Positions 26,113-36,416 of a stretch of DNA of 64,000 bases are shown piece by piece. Every line of letters starts with the position of its first letter. Position 1 is the first letter of the stretch. The notes beneath the pieces were generated by a model. The model ran no database searches and had not been told where the DNA came from. It was given only the letters and a program-made list of their open reading frames with translations. The translations under genes were made by a program, and so were the position numbers. Source of the DNA: Lysobacter terrestris (GTDB lineage Bacteria > Pseudomonadota > Gammaproteobacteria > Xanthomonadales > Xanthomonadaceae); contig NZ_CP060820.1 in the NCBI RefSeq assembly GCF_014489475.1, positions 1,628,001 through 1,692,000 on the forward strand. The letters are read 5' to 3'.

Positions 26113-26835
26113 TCAGCGCGCCAGTCCGCGCGCGTGGCGCACGAAACGGCGCAGCACCAGCCGCGCGTGCGGCGTGGCGCTGACGCCGCGCGCGACCTGC
26201 TTGTGGCAGCGACCCTCGCGGGTCAGCGCCTCTTCGCGGGCCTGCACGTAGCCGCGCATGTGCGTGGCGGAAAACTCGGGATGGAACTGCACGCCCCAGG
26301 TGCGATCGCCCCAGCGGAAGGCGTGGCAGGCGTCGTGGTCCGACTTCGCCAGCACCGTCGCCTCGGCGGGCGGGCGCAGCACGCTCTGCAGGTGCGTGGC
26401 CTGCGCCGGGAACTGGCGCGGCAGGCCGGCGAACAGCGGGTCGTGCGCGGCCTGCGGGTGCAGCTCCAGCTGCACCGTGCCCATCTCGCGCCCGGCCGGG
26501 TGGTAGTCGACCTCGCCGCCGAGCGCGTGCGCGATCAGCTGGTGGCCGTAGCAGATGCCGAACAACGGCAGGCCGTCATGCGCGGCGTCGCGCAGCCACT
26601 GCGCGGAGCGCTCGCTCCAGTCGTGGCGGTCGGTGACCATCGCGCCCGAACCGGTGACGATCGCACCGGCGAAGCCCTCGCGCGACGGCAGCGCCTCGCC
26701 GGCCTCGACGTTCACCACCACCGCCTCGTCGGCTTCGAGTCCGGCGGCGACGCGGATCCAGTGCGGGAAGCCGCGATGGCGGCGCATGGACGCGACCGGT
26801 TGGCCGGTTTCGAGGATCAGGAAAGGAGCGTTCAC
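26113..26835 (-). CDS. Class I glutamine amidotransferase (GMP synthase-like GATase domain)
   Basis: This 240-residue protein is a lone type 1 GATase domain. The nucleophile is C95 in [17 protein letters not shown] and the catalytic pair is H185 and E187 in [19 protein letters not shown] near 61-70 forms the substrate loop. The GTG at 26835 gives the family start [11 protein letters not shown]; a TTG at 26871 is an upstream alternative. It would hydrolyse glutamine or gamma-glutamyl compounds, possibly polyamine conjugates, but no partner synthetase lies beside it. It diverges from glyQ, 84 bp away. Confidence 0.85.
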   Translation of the reverse strand: MNAPFLILETGQPVASMRRHRGFPHWIRVAAGLEADEAVVVNVEAGEALPSREGFAGAIVTGSGAMVTDRHDWSERSAQWLRDAAHDGLPLFGICYGHQLIAHALGGEVDYHPAGREMGTVQLELHPQAAHDPLFAGLPRQFPAQATHLQSVLRPPAEATVLAKSDHDACHAFRWGDRTWGVQFHPEFSATHMRGYVQAREEALTREGRCHKQVARGVSATPHARLVLRRFVRHARGLAR

Positions 26836-26881
26836 GACGGCGGAATAAGGCAGAAAAGCCAAGGGGATCAAGGCCTGTAGC

Positions 26882-26887
26882 TATACT
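26882..26887 (+). promoter_or_regulatory. Probable -10 box for glyQS
   Basis: TATACT (five of six matches to TATAAT) lies 33 bp before the glyQ start in the divergent gap. No convincing -35 hexamer stands 17 bp upstream. The short leader has no clear Shine-Dalgarno sequence. Confidence 0.45.
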
Positions 26888-26919
26888 ACCGCGCTTTGCC
26901 CCACGGCCTTTCCGCACCC

Positions 26920-27860
<941 letters not shown>

Positions 27861-27861
<1 letters not shown>

Positions 27862-30050
27862 TGAACATGCAGTCCCTGCCGATGCTCCCGCTGCTGATCG
27901 AACTCGGCACCGAGGAACTTCCCGTCAAGGCCCTGCCCGGGCTCGCGCAGGCCTTCTTCGACGGCGTGCTCGATGGCCTGGGCAAGCGCGGCATCGCCTT
28001 CGACCGCGGCGAAGCCAAGCCGCTGTACTCCCCGCGCCGCATCGCCGTGCGCCTGCCCGGCGTCGCCAGCGAGCAGCCGGAACAGGCCTCGGAAGTGCTC
28101 GGCCCGTACCTCAACATCGCGCTCGACGCGAACGGTGAACCGACCAGGGCGCTGCAGGGTTTCGCCGCCAAGGCCGGGGTCGAATGGACCGCGCTGGACA
28201 AGACCAGCGACGCCAAGGGCGAACGCTTCGTGCACCGTGCGGTGAAGCCGGGCGCGGCCACCGCGGACCTGCTGCCGGAGATCATCAACGAAGCCATCGC
28301 CGCGATGCCGATCCCCAAGCCGATGCGCTGGGGCGACCACGACTACGGCTTCGCCCGGCCGATGCACTGGCTGGTGCTGCTGCTGGGCAAGGACGTGGTC
28401 CCCGGTGAAGTGCTCGGCATCCGCGCCGACCGCATGAGCCGCGGCCACCGCTTCCTGCACGACAAGCCGGTGTGGATCAACGAGGCCGGCGAATACGTCG
28501 AAGCCCTGCGCGGCGCCAAGGTGCTGGTCGATCCGGACGAGCGCCGCGCGCGCATCGTCAGCGAGGTCGAGCATGCCGCGCAGGCCGGTGGCGGCGTCGC
28601 GCGCATCGACGCGGGCATCCTCGAGGAGGTCAACGGCCTTACCGAATGGCCCAAGGCGATCGCCTGCAGCTTCGACCGCGATTTCCTCGCCGTGCCGCAG
28701 GAAGCGCTGATCGCGACGATGGAAGCCAACCAGAAGTTCTTCCCGGTGCTCGACGCCGACGGCAAGTTGAGCGAGCGCTTCATCGGCATCGCCAACATCG
28801 AATCGAAGCACGAAGCCGAGGTGCGCAAGGGCTACGAGCGGGTGATCCGCCCGCGCTTCGCCGATGCGCAGTTCTTCTTCGTCGAGGACATGAAGCAGGG
28901 CTTGGCCGCGATGGCCGAGGGCCTGCAGTCCGTCACCTACCAGGCCAAGCTCGGCACCGTCGCCGACAAGGTCGCGCGCGTGGCCGCGCTGGCCGAGGCG
29001 ATCGCACCGCAGGTCGGCGTCGACCCGGTGCTGGCGCGCCGCGCCGCGGAACTGTCCAAGGCCGACCTGCAGTCGCGCCTGGTCAACGAATTCCCCGAAT
29101 TGCAGGGCATCGCCGGCCGCTACTACGCCGCGGTCGAGGGCCAGCCGCTGGAGGTCGCCAACGCGATCGACGAGGCCTACATGCCGCGCTTCGCCGGCGA
29201 TGCGATCGCGCCGTCGAAGCTGGGGCAGGTGCTGGCGATCGCCGAGCGGCTGGATACGCTGGCGGGCGGGTTTGTTTCGGATCTCAAGCCCACCGGCAAC
29301 AAAGATCCATTTGCCCTGCGTCGAAATGCATTGGGCCTTGCACGTACGTTTATCGAAGGGGGCATCGAGATTCCTCTTGATGAGCTGTTAGTGACTGCTG
29401 TTGACGCGGCGTCGCACTCCGTCCTGTTTACGGCAGCGCATCGACAAACTGAAGAGGCAAAGAAGGCAGAGGCCAAGGGCGTCAAAGTCAGTTCCACCCA
29501 AGTTGGCGGTGGAGCGATGGCGAACGATGCACTTCTGGCGCTGGAGGTTTACGCCTTCATTCTCGACCGCCTGCGCAGCTACTACGCCGACCAGAACGTT
29601 CCGGTACAGCAGTTCGAATCCGTCGCCGCGCTGCGTCCCGCCTCGCTGCTCGATTTCGATCGTCGCCTCAAGGCCATTGCCGAATTCGCCACGCTGCCCG
29701 AAGCGCAGGCGCTGGCCGCGGCCAACAAGCGCATCCGCAACATCCTGAAGAAGGTCGAAGGCGAAGTGCCGACCGCGGTCGATCCGGCGCGTTACACCGA
29801 AGCGGCCGAACGCGAACTCGGCGCCGCGGTGGATGCCGCGATCGCCGACACCGACGCGCAGCTGCAGGCCCGCGACTACGTCGCCGTGCTCGGCCGCCTC
29901 GCGCGCCTGCGCCCGCAGGTCGATGCGTTCTTCGACGGCGTGATGGTCAACGTCGACGACACGGCGGTGCGCAACAACCGCCTCGCCCTGCTCAAGCGCC
30001 TCAGCGATCGCCTCGGCAGCGTGGCGGCGATCGAGCACCTGTCGATCTGA
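27861..30050 (+). CDS. glyS: Glycyl-tRNA synthetase beta subunit (with a low-G+C internal segment)
   Basis: The 729-residue subunit recognises tRNA-Gly with GlyQ. It starts [15 protein letters not shown] and carries [61 protein letters not shown] and the HD-like [44 protein letters not shown] follows in its GGFVSD form, and a C-terminal anticodon-binding part ends the protein. Residues about 468-566 (roughly 29265-29560) use quite different codons: many end in A or T, and residue 510 is leucine TTA. The segment also includes a linker, [17 protein letters not shown], that looks longer than usual. The frame is intact. Confidence 0.96.
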
Positions 30051-30059
30051 CGCGTTCTT

Positions 30060-30234
30060 CTCCCTCCCTTGCGCGTAGCGCAGGGGAGGGCTGGGGAGGG
30101 GTGGCAAGCGCCGCAAGCGCGAGCGCTTTTGCTTTGATGTGTCGTTGCGGAAGAGAGCTAAAGACAAAGCACTCACGCTTCGCGCTCGTACCCCTCCCCA
30201 ACCCTCCCCTTCGCCTATGGCGAAAGGGAGGGAG
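30060..30234. repeat. REPIN-like inverted pair of palindromic repeats
   Basis: Unit one (30060-30136) runs CTCCCTCCCTT, stem GCGC-gta-GCGC, AGGGGAGGG, TGGGGAGGGGT and on to CTTTTGCTTTG. Unit two (30165-30234) is its inverted copy, with stem TCGCC-ata-GGCGA in place of the first. They are separated by 28 bp, and together can form one long imperfect hairpin between glyS and tamA. This is the layout of REP doublets (REPINs), which are mobilised by RAYT proteins in related bacteria. No transposase gene is nearby. Confidence 0.75.
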
Positions 30235-30300
30235 TCAGAAAAACGCAGGCGAACGAATTTCGTTAATCGCTTCTTGATCCTCGCCGGTTATCCTCGCCCG

Positions 30301-32319
30301 ATGCCCCGTCTCCCCCGACTGCTCACTGCCGGCGCCCTGTTCCTGCTCGTCGCCGGCGGTACGCAGGCCGCGACGGTGACGGCGGTCGACATCCGCGGGG
30401 TCGACGAGACGATGGCGCTGAACGTGCGCGTGTCGCTGTCGCTGGTCGATGCGATCGGCAAGGACCTCTCCGGCCGCCGCCTCGCCTACCTGCTGCGCGA
30501 AGCGGAGAACGAAACGCGCGAGGCGCTGGAGCCGTTCGGCTACTACTCGCCGCGCATCACCGTCGAGCGCACCCGCGCCGGCGTGACCACCGTGGTCGGC
30601 ACCGACGTACCGGCGGCGCCAGCACCGGCGACGACTGCGCCGGCACCGGGCGAAGCTCCCGCCGCAATCGCGACGCCCGCGACACCGGCAACCGAGACGA
30701 CGGCCACCCCCACCACGCCGCCCGCCGCGAACGCCGACACCGACGGCGACACTCCCACCGCCGCCAGCGAAACCCCGGCGCCGGGCGAGCGCCGCGCCAA
30801 CACCGCGCCGGTCACGGTGACGATCACCGTCGACCTCGGCGAGCCGGTCACCGTGCGTCGTTCCAACATCGCCATCGAAGGCGAGGGCAACGGCGACAAG
30901 TACCTGCGCGAGGACCTGGGCAAGTTCCAGCCCATGCCCGGCGCCGTGTTCGACCATGCGCTGTACGAAGCGAGCAAGGCGCGCATCACCCGGCGCCTGG
31001 CCGAACGCGGCTACTTCGACGCCGACTTCGCCTCGCGCCAGGTATCGGTGACGCGCGCCGAACACGCGGCCGACATCGACCTGGTGTGGACCAGCGGCCA
31101 GCGCTACGACATGGGCCCGATGAGCATCGTGCAGGCGCCGCGCCACATCATCCGCGACAGCCTGATCCAGCGCCTGGTCTACTGGGACGAAGGCAGCTAC
31201 TACCACCAGGGCAAGCTCGACCGCTTCCGCGAATCGCTCGCGCGCCTGGATTACTTCGCCGGCATCGACATCGAGCCGCAACCGCAGGACGCCGTCGACG
31301 GCCAGGTGCCGGTCAAGGTCACGCTGACGCCGGCCAAGCGCAGCATCTACACCGCGGGCCTGAGCTACGGCACCGACAGCGGCGCGGGCGTGCGCTTCGG
31401 CGTCGAACGGCGTTACATCAACGACCGCGGGCACAAGCTGCTCGGCCAGGTCGACTGGGCGGCCAAGCGCAAGACCGCGACGGTGCAGTACCGCATCCCC
31501 GCGTTCGCCTGGCTCGACGGCTGGTACACGGTCAGCGCGCAGCACTACGACGAGCAGACCGACTACATCGACACGCGCAAGATCGAACTGGTCGGCAGCC
31601 GCAGCGGCCAGGTCAACGACCGCCTCAACGCCGTCGCCTCGCTGCACGCGCTGCGCGAACGCTGGGCCTACGTCAGCGAGCCCGACGACGGCAACGGCGC
31701 ACTGGCGCCGGTGGTCTACAACTACGCGACCTTCCTGTATCCCTCGCTGCGCGGCGAATACATCGACGCCGACAACCGCCTGTTCCCGCGCGACGCCGTC
31801 GGCCTCACCCTGGAACTGCGCGGCGGCCTCAACGGCCTCGGTTCGGACGCGAGCTTCCTGCAGGCCTGGGGCATGGGCCGCTGGTACCGCGGCCTGGGCG
31901 AACGCAATCGCCTGATCCTGCGCGGCGAGGCCGGCTACACCTTCACCAACGGCCTCGTCGACATGCCGCCGAGCCTGCGCTTCTTCGCCGGCGGCGATCG
32001 CAGCATCCGCGGTTACGCCTTCCGCGAAGTCGGCCCGACGCTGGTGACCGACACCGGCAAGAAGTACGCGCTCGGCGCGAAGAACGTGCTCACCGGCACG
32101 GTCGAGTTCGAGCATTACTTCAACGAGGAATGGGGCGCGGCCGCGTTCGTCGACAGCGGCGACGCCTTCGACGACGACCGGCCCGACTTCCACACCGGCG
32201 TCGGCATCGGCCTGCGCTGGCGCTCGCCGGTCGGCCCGGTGCGCCTGGACATCGCCCACGGCCTGTACGACCCGGATTCGCAGTACGAGATCTACCTCAA
32301 CATCGGCGCGGACCTGTGA
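30301..32319 (+). CDS. tamA: Translocation and assembly module outer-membrane protein TamA
   Basis: The 672-residue Omp85-family barrel helps insert outer-membrane proteins together with TamB. It has a signal peptide (1-23, ending TQA), POTRA domains to about 350 and a 16-strand barrel to the C-terminus. The lid-lock motif is RFFAGGDRSIRGYAF, and GPVRLDIAHGL lies near the end. Residues 101-169 are an unusual Ala/Pro/Thr-rich insert inside the first POTRA domains, absent from E. coli TamA (577 residues). That largely explains the length. The frame extends upstream into the repeat; the ATG at 30301 precedes the signal peptide. Its stop TGA overlaps the tamB ATG by one base. Confidence 0.92.
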   Translation: MPRLPRLLTAGALFLLVAGGTQAATVTAVDIRGVDETMALNVRVSLSLVDAIGKDLSGRRLAYLLREAENETREALEPFGYYSPRITVERTRAGVTTVVGTDVPAAPAPATTAPAPGEAPAAIATPATPATETTATPTTPPAANADTDGDTPTAASETPAPGERRANTAPVTVTITVDLGEPVTVRRSNIAIEGEGNGDKYLREDLGKFQPMPGAVFDHALYEASKARITRRLAERGYFDADFASRQVSVTRAEHAADIDLVWTSGQRYDMGPMSIVQAPRHIIRDSLIQRLVYWDEGSYYHQGKLDRFRESLARLDYFAGIDIEPQPQDAVDGQVPVKVTLTPAKRSIYTAGLSYGTDSGAGVRFGVERRYINDRGHKLLGQVDWAAKRKTATVQYRIPAFAWLDGWYTVSAQHYDEQTDYIDTRKIELVGSRSGQVNDRLNAVASLHALRERWAYVSEPDDGNGALAPVVYNYATFLYPSLRGEYIDADNRLFPRDAVGLTLELRGGLNGLGSDASFLQAWGMGRWYRGLGERNRLILRGEAGYTFTNGLVDMPPSLRFFAGGDRSIRGYAFREVGPTLVTDTGKKYALGAKNVLTGTVEFEHYFNEEWGAAAFVDSGDAFDDDRPDFHTGVGIGLRWRSPVGPVRLDIAHGLYDPDSQYEIYLNIGADL

Positions 32320-35300
32320 TGGCGACGAAGCGGCCGACGCTGACGGCGGAAGAGCGCGACGCGCACGAAGCGCGCATCGCCGAGTTGCGCGCCAAGCGCC
32401 GCGCGCGCCTGCGTTGGCTGGCGATCCGCAGCAGCATCGTCGCCGGCGCGTTGACGCTGGGCTTCGCCGCGCTGCTGTACTGGCTGCTCGACACCGTCGG
32501 CGGCCGCGACGTGCTGCTGGCGCAGATCAGGCAACGCCTGCCGGCCGAGGCGAGCCTCGCGTGGCAGCGCGCGGAGGGCCCGGCGTCCGGGCCGCTGGTG
32601 CTGCACGGCGTGCGCTTCACGTACGTGCTCGCCGACAAGGACGGTCGGCGCGATCCGGCGCATCCGCGCCTGCTCGAGTTCACCGCCAGGCGCGTCGTGC
32701 TCGATCCCGCGCTGCGGCCGCTGCTCGGTCGCCGCCTGCGCCTGGACGCGTTGCAGCTGGAAGGCGCGACGCTGGAGATCCCGAAGAGCGATGAGCCGTT
32801 CGAGTTGCCGCGCTGGCCCGAATCGCTGCCCGCGATCAACCCGCCGCTGGCGTTGCAGGCCGACGACGTGCGCATCGATGGTCTGGTGGTGACGCAGGAG
32901 CGGCAGCTGCTCATCGACGTGCAGCGCCTGCGTGGCGGCCTCGATGCGAGTCCCGGCAAGTTGCACGTCGAATCGCTGCAGGCCGATACCAGTCGTGGCC
33001 GCTTCACCCTGCACGGCGACTACGTGCCGAGCGCCGACTACCGCATGGACCTGGTCGCGACTGCGGTGCTGCCGGCCGACGCGGGCACCACGTCGCCGCG
33101 GCTGGGACTGGTCGCGCGCGGCGACCTGTCGCGCATGGACGTCGGCGTGGCCGGTCGCGCGCCCGGCCCGGTGCGCGCGACGCTGACCCTGCACGGCAAG
33201 GAGCAACCGCGCTGGCGCCTGCACGCGCAATCCGAAGCGCTGGACGTCGCGCTGCTGACCGAAGGCAAGCCGTCGGACGCGCCGCTGGCGCTGCGCTTCG
33301 ACGCCGATGGCGTCGGCGGCGAGATGAACCTGCAGGGCGAGTTCACCCAGGGCGATGCGGCACAGGGCGGCTTCAGCGCGCGCGTGCTGCCATCGAAGCT
33401 GCGCATCGAGAACCAGGTGCTCGAAGCCAAACCGCTGGCGCTGCAGCTGTTCGACGGCACCGCGGTGCTGCGCGGCCGCGCCGACTTCAACGATCCGGAG
33501 AACGCGACGCTGCGCTTCGCGGTGAATGCGCGCGACCTCAAGTGGGGCGGCGCGGCGACCACGGCGAAGACGCCGGCGCAGGCCGCCAGCGACACGCCAC
33601 TGATCGAAGCCGACGCCGACCTCGGCATCGCCGGCACGCTGCAGGCCTGGGCCGCGATCGGCCGCGCCACGCTGACGCGCGACGGCGAGCAGGCGCTGGT
33701 GTTCTTCGACGGCCGCGGCAACGACGCCGGGATGACCCTGAAGAACCTGCGCGCGCAGATGCCGAGCGGTGCGCTCGAGGCCGCCGGTACCGTCGCCTGG
33801 CAGCCGGCGTTGGGCTGGAACCTCAATGCGACGTTGGCCGGCTTCGATCCCGGTTACTTCGCGCCGGAATGGCCGGGCGCGTTGCGCGGCCGCTTCAGCA
33901 CGCGCGGGCAGACGCGCAACGACGGCGGCCTCGACATCGCGGTCGACGCGCCGCAGCTCGACGGCCGCCTGCGCGGCCGCCCGTTGCAGGGCCGCGGCAA
34001 GTTCCTGATGCGCGGCGCGGCGACGCCGGCCGGGCAGGACAGCTACGAGGGCGAGGTCGCGCTCACGCTCGGCGGCAGCCGGATCGAGGCGAAGGGCAAG
34101 GTCGCCAGCGTCCTCGCCATCGATGCGCGCTTCGCACCGCTGCAACTCAACGACCTGCTGCCCGACGGCGCTGGCACGCTGCAGGGCACGCTCAAGCTGA
34201 GCGGCGCACGCAACGCGCCCGACATCGATGCCGACCTGACCGGCAACGGCCTGAGCTACGCCGGCTACCGCGCCGACCACCTCAGCGCGCAGGGCCGGCT
34301 GCCGTGGCGCAGCGGCAACGGTGCACTGGCGTTGCGTGCGAGCGGGCTCGATGTCGGCACGCCACTGGAAGCGTTGACGCTGGACGCACGCGGCGCGGTG
34401 GAGAACCTGCAAGTGCAGGGCGAGGCGCGCGGCGGGATCGGCACGCTCGCGCTCGCCGGCAACGCGGCCAAGCGCGGCAACACCTGGCAGGGCGCGTTGG
34501 CCTCGCTGCAGCTCGCGCCGGTGAAGGGCGCGGCGTGGCGCCTGCAACAGCCGGCGCAGTTCCGCTGGGACGGCCGCAGCGGCGCGTTGTCCAACGCCTG
34601 CCTGGCCTCCAGCGGCGGCGGTTCGCTGTGCGCGAATGCCGACTGGCCGCGGCGCGGCCTCGACCTGCGCGGCGACGCGCTGCCGCTCACCCTGCTCATT
34701 CCCTACCTGCCCGAACGCGGCGACCGCCGTCCGTGGATCGTGCGCGGCGACATCGCGCTCACCGCGCAGCTGCGCCCCGTGGGCAACAGCTGGCGCGGCA
34801 GCGCGCACGTCACCTCGGCCGGCGGCGGGATGAAGTTCAGCGAACGCTCGCGCACCGAGGTCGTGCGCTACGGAGGTCTCGACCTCACCGCGACTTTCGA
34901 TCCGCAGCGCATCGCCGCCGAACTGCACAGCACGCTCAACGACGACGGCCGCGTCGACGCGCGCATCGCCACCGGCTGGGACGGTTACGCGCCGCTGTCG
35001 GGCGAGATCGGCATCGACACCGACGAACTCACCTGGATGGAGCTGTTCTCGCCGGACATCGTCGAGCCGACCGGCAAGCTCGAGGGCCGCGTCCGCCTCG
35101 GCGGCACGCGGGCGAAGCCGCTGCTCGGCGGCAACGCGCGCCTGACCCGCTTCAGCACCGAACTGCCGGCGCTGGCGATCCAGCTGCGCGATGGCGACGT
35201 GCGCCTGGATGCGCTGCCCGACGGCACCGCGCGCATCGCCGGCAGCGTGCGTTCCGGCGATGGCGTGCTCAACATCGACGGCTCGCTCGGCTGGCAGGGC

Positions 35301-36248
35301 GACGACACGCCGCTGGTGCTCACGGTCAAGGGCGACAACGTGCTGCTGTCGGACACGCGCGACCTGCGCGCGGTCGCCAATCCCGACGTGCAGGTGCGCT
35401 ATGCGGCGAAGCAGCCGCTGCAGGTCAGTGGCACCGTCACCGTGCCGTCGGCGCGCATCGACCTGGAGCGCCTGGACGAAGGCGTGTCCGCCTCGCCCGA
35501 CGTGGTCGTGCTCGATCCGGTCGATCCGGAAGACACCGGCGATTCGCCGCTCGACATGGACCTCACCATCGCGCTCGGCGACGACGTGAAGCTGGTCGGC
35601 TTCGGCCTCGACGGCACGCTGTCCGGGCAGCTGCGCGCGCGCGCGCGCCCCGGCCGCGAGATGGTCGCGTCCGGCCGCCTCGACGTCGCCGGTCGTTACA
35701 CCGCCTACGGGCAGAAGCTGCAGATCACCCGCGGCGAACTGGTCTGGTCGGGCGGCCCGGTCGCCGATCCGATCCTCAACATCCGCGCCGAACGCGAGGT
35801 CGGCGAAGTCACCGCCGGCATCGACGTGACCGGGCGCGCCGCCGCACCGCAGGCGAAGGTGTGGAGCAACCCGGCCACCTCGCAGTCCGAGGCGCTGTCC
35901 TACCTCGCCCTGGGCCGACCGCTGTCGAGCGCGAGCAACGACGAAAGCAAGCAGCTCAACGCCGCGGGCGCGGCGCTGTCCGCGGGCGGCAGCCTGCTCG
36001 CCTCGCAGCTGGGCGCGAAGATCGGTCTCGACGACGCCGGCGTGATGGAGAGCCGCGCGCTCGGCGGCAGCGTGCTCGGCGTCGGCAAGTACCTGTCGCC
36101 GCGCCTGTACGTCGGCTACGGCGTGTCGCTGCTCGGCACCGGCCAGGTGCTGACGCTGAAGTACCTGCTGCGCAAGGGCTTCGACATCCAGATCGAATCG
36201 AGCACGCTGGAGAACCGCGCGTCGGTGAACTGGCGCAAGGAGAAGTGA
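32319..36248 (+). CDS. tamB: Translocation and assembly module inner-membrane protein TamB
   Basis: This 1309-residue AsmA-like protein spans the periplasm. It has one N-terminal transmembrane helix (about 37-58) after a basic cytoplasmic head. A very long beta-rich groove of repeating short strands follows. The conserved C-terminal DUF490 part has LGDDVKLVGFGLDGTLSGQL, GRYTAYGQKLQITRGELVWSG, DPILNIRAEREV and LSYLALGRPLS. TamB works with TamA and is also linked to phospholipid transport to the outer membrane. Translation is coupled to tamA by the one-base TGATG overlap. The length is close to E. coli TamB (1259). The gap to the next gene is 168 bp. Confidence 0.94.
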   Translation: MATKRPTLTAEERDAHEARIAELRAKRRARLRWLAIRSSIVAGALTLGFAALLYWLLDTVGGRDVLLAQIRQRLPAEASLAWQRAEGPASGPLVLHGVRFTYVLADKDGRRDPAHPRLLEFTARRVVLDPALRPLLGRRLRLDALQLEGATLEIPKSDEPFELPRWPESLPAINPPLALQADDVRIDGLVVTQERQLLIDVQRLRGGLDASPGKLHVESLQADTSRGRFTLHGDYVPSADYRMDLVATAVLPADAGTTSPRLGLVARGDLSRMDVGVAGRAPGPVRATLTLHGKEQPRWRLHAQSEALDVALLTEGKPSDAPLALRFDADGVGGEMNLQGEFTQGDAAQGGFSARVLPSKLRIENQVLEAKPLALQLFDGTAVLRGRADFNDPENATLRFAVNARDLKWGGAATTAKTPAQAASDTPLIEADADLGIAGTLQAWAAIGRATLTRDGEQALVFFDGRGNDAGMTLKNLRAQMPSGALEAAGTVAWQPALGWNLNATLAGFDPGYFAPEWPGALRGRFSTRGQTRNDGGLDIAVDAPQLDGRLRGRPLQGRGKFLMRGAATPAGQDSYEGEVALTLGGSRIEAKGKVASVLAIDARFAPLQLNDLLPDGAGTLQGTLKLSGARNAPDIDADLTGNGLSYAGYRADHLSAQGRLPWRSGNGALALRASGLDVGTPLEALTLDARGAVENLQVQGEARGGIGTLALAGNAAKRGNTWQGALASLQLAPVKGAAWRLQQPAQFRWDGRSGALSNACLASSGGGSLCANADWPRRGLDLRGDALPLTLLIPYLPERGDRRPWIVRGDIALTAQLRPVGNSWRGSAHVTSAGGGMKFSERSRTEVVRYGGLDLTATFDPQRIAAELHSTLNDDGRVDARIATGWDGYAPLSGEIGIDTDELTWMELFSPDIVEPTGKLEGRVRLGGTRAKPLLGGNARLTRFSTELPALAIQLRDGDVRLDALPDGTARIAGSVRSGDGVLNIDGSLGWQGDDTPLVLTVKGDNVLLSDTRDLRAVANPDVQVRYAAKQPLQVSGTVTVPSARIDLERLDEGVSASPDVVVLDPVDPEDTGDSPLDMDLTIALGDDVKLVGFGLDGTLSGQLRARARPGREMVASGRLDVAGRYTAYGQKLQITRGELVWSGGPVADPILNIRAEREVGEVTAGIDVTGRAAAPQAKVWSNPATSQSEALSYLALGRPLSSASNDESKQLNAAGAALSAGGSLLASQLGAKIGLDDAGVMESRALGGSVLGVGKYLSPRLYVGYGVSLLGTGQVLTLKYLLRKGFDIQIESSTLENRASVNWRKEK

Positions 36249-36416
36249 CGGCCGGCGGCAGCGCCGTCGGTTGTGGCCGGACGCGAGGGTTCACCTTGAC
36301 CGTGGCGTACGCGCGCGCCTTGCAGTCCACCCGCGTCGACGCGGCGCAGTAGCCCGCGCGATTGCAACGTCGTCGTGCAGCGCGCGTGACGGCCGCGGCA
36401 CGACGCGAGGAAGCAG

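Noticed and set aside
24465-26183. A 572-residue plus-strand frame opposite cytochrome c5 and the BPSS1780 protein
   Set aside because: It spans two real minus-strand genes and the gap between them, with a Gln/His/Arg-rich composition typical of antisense frames.
29265-29560. An inserted mobile element or intein inside glyS
   Set aside because: The patch keeps conserved GlyS residues and the reading frame, shows no terminal repeats or splice motifs, and differs mainly in codon choice.
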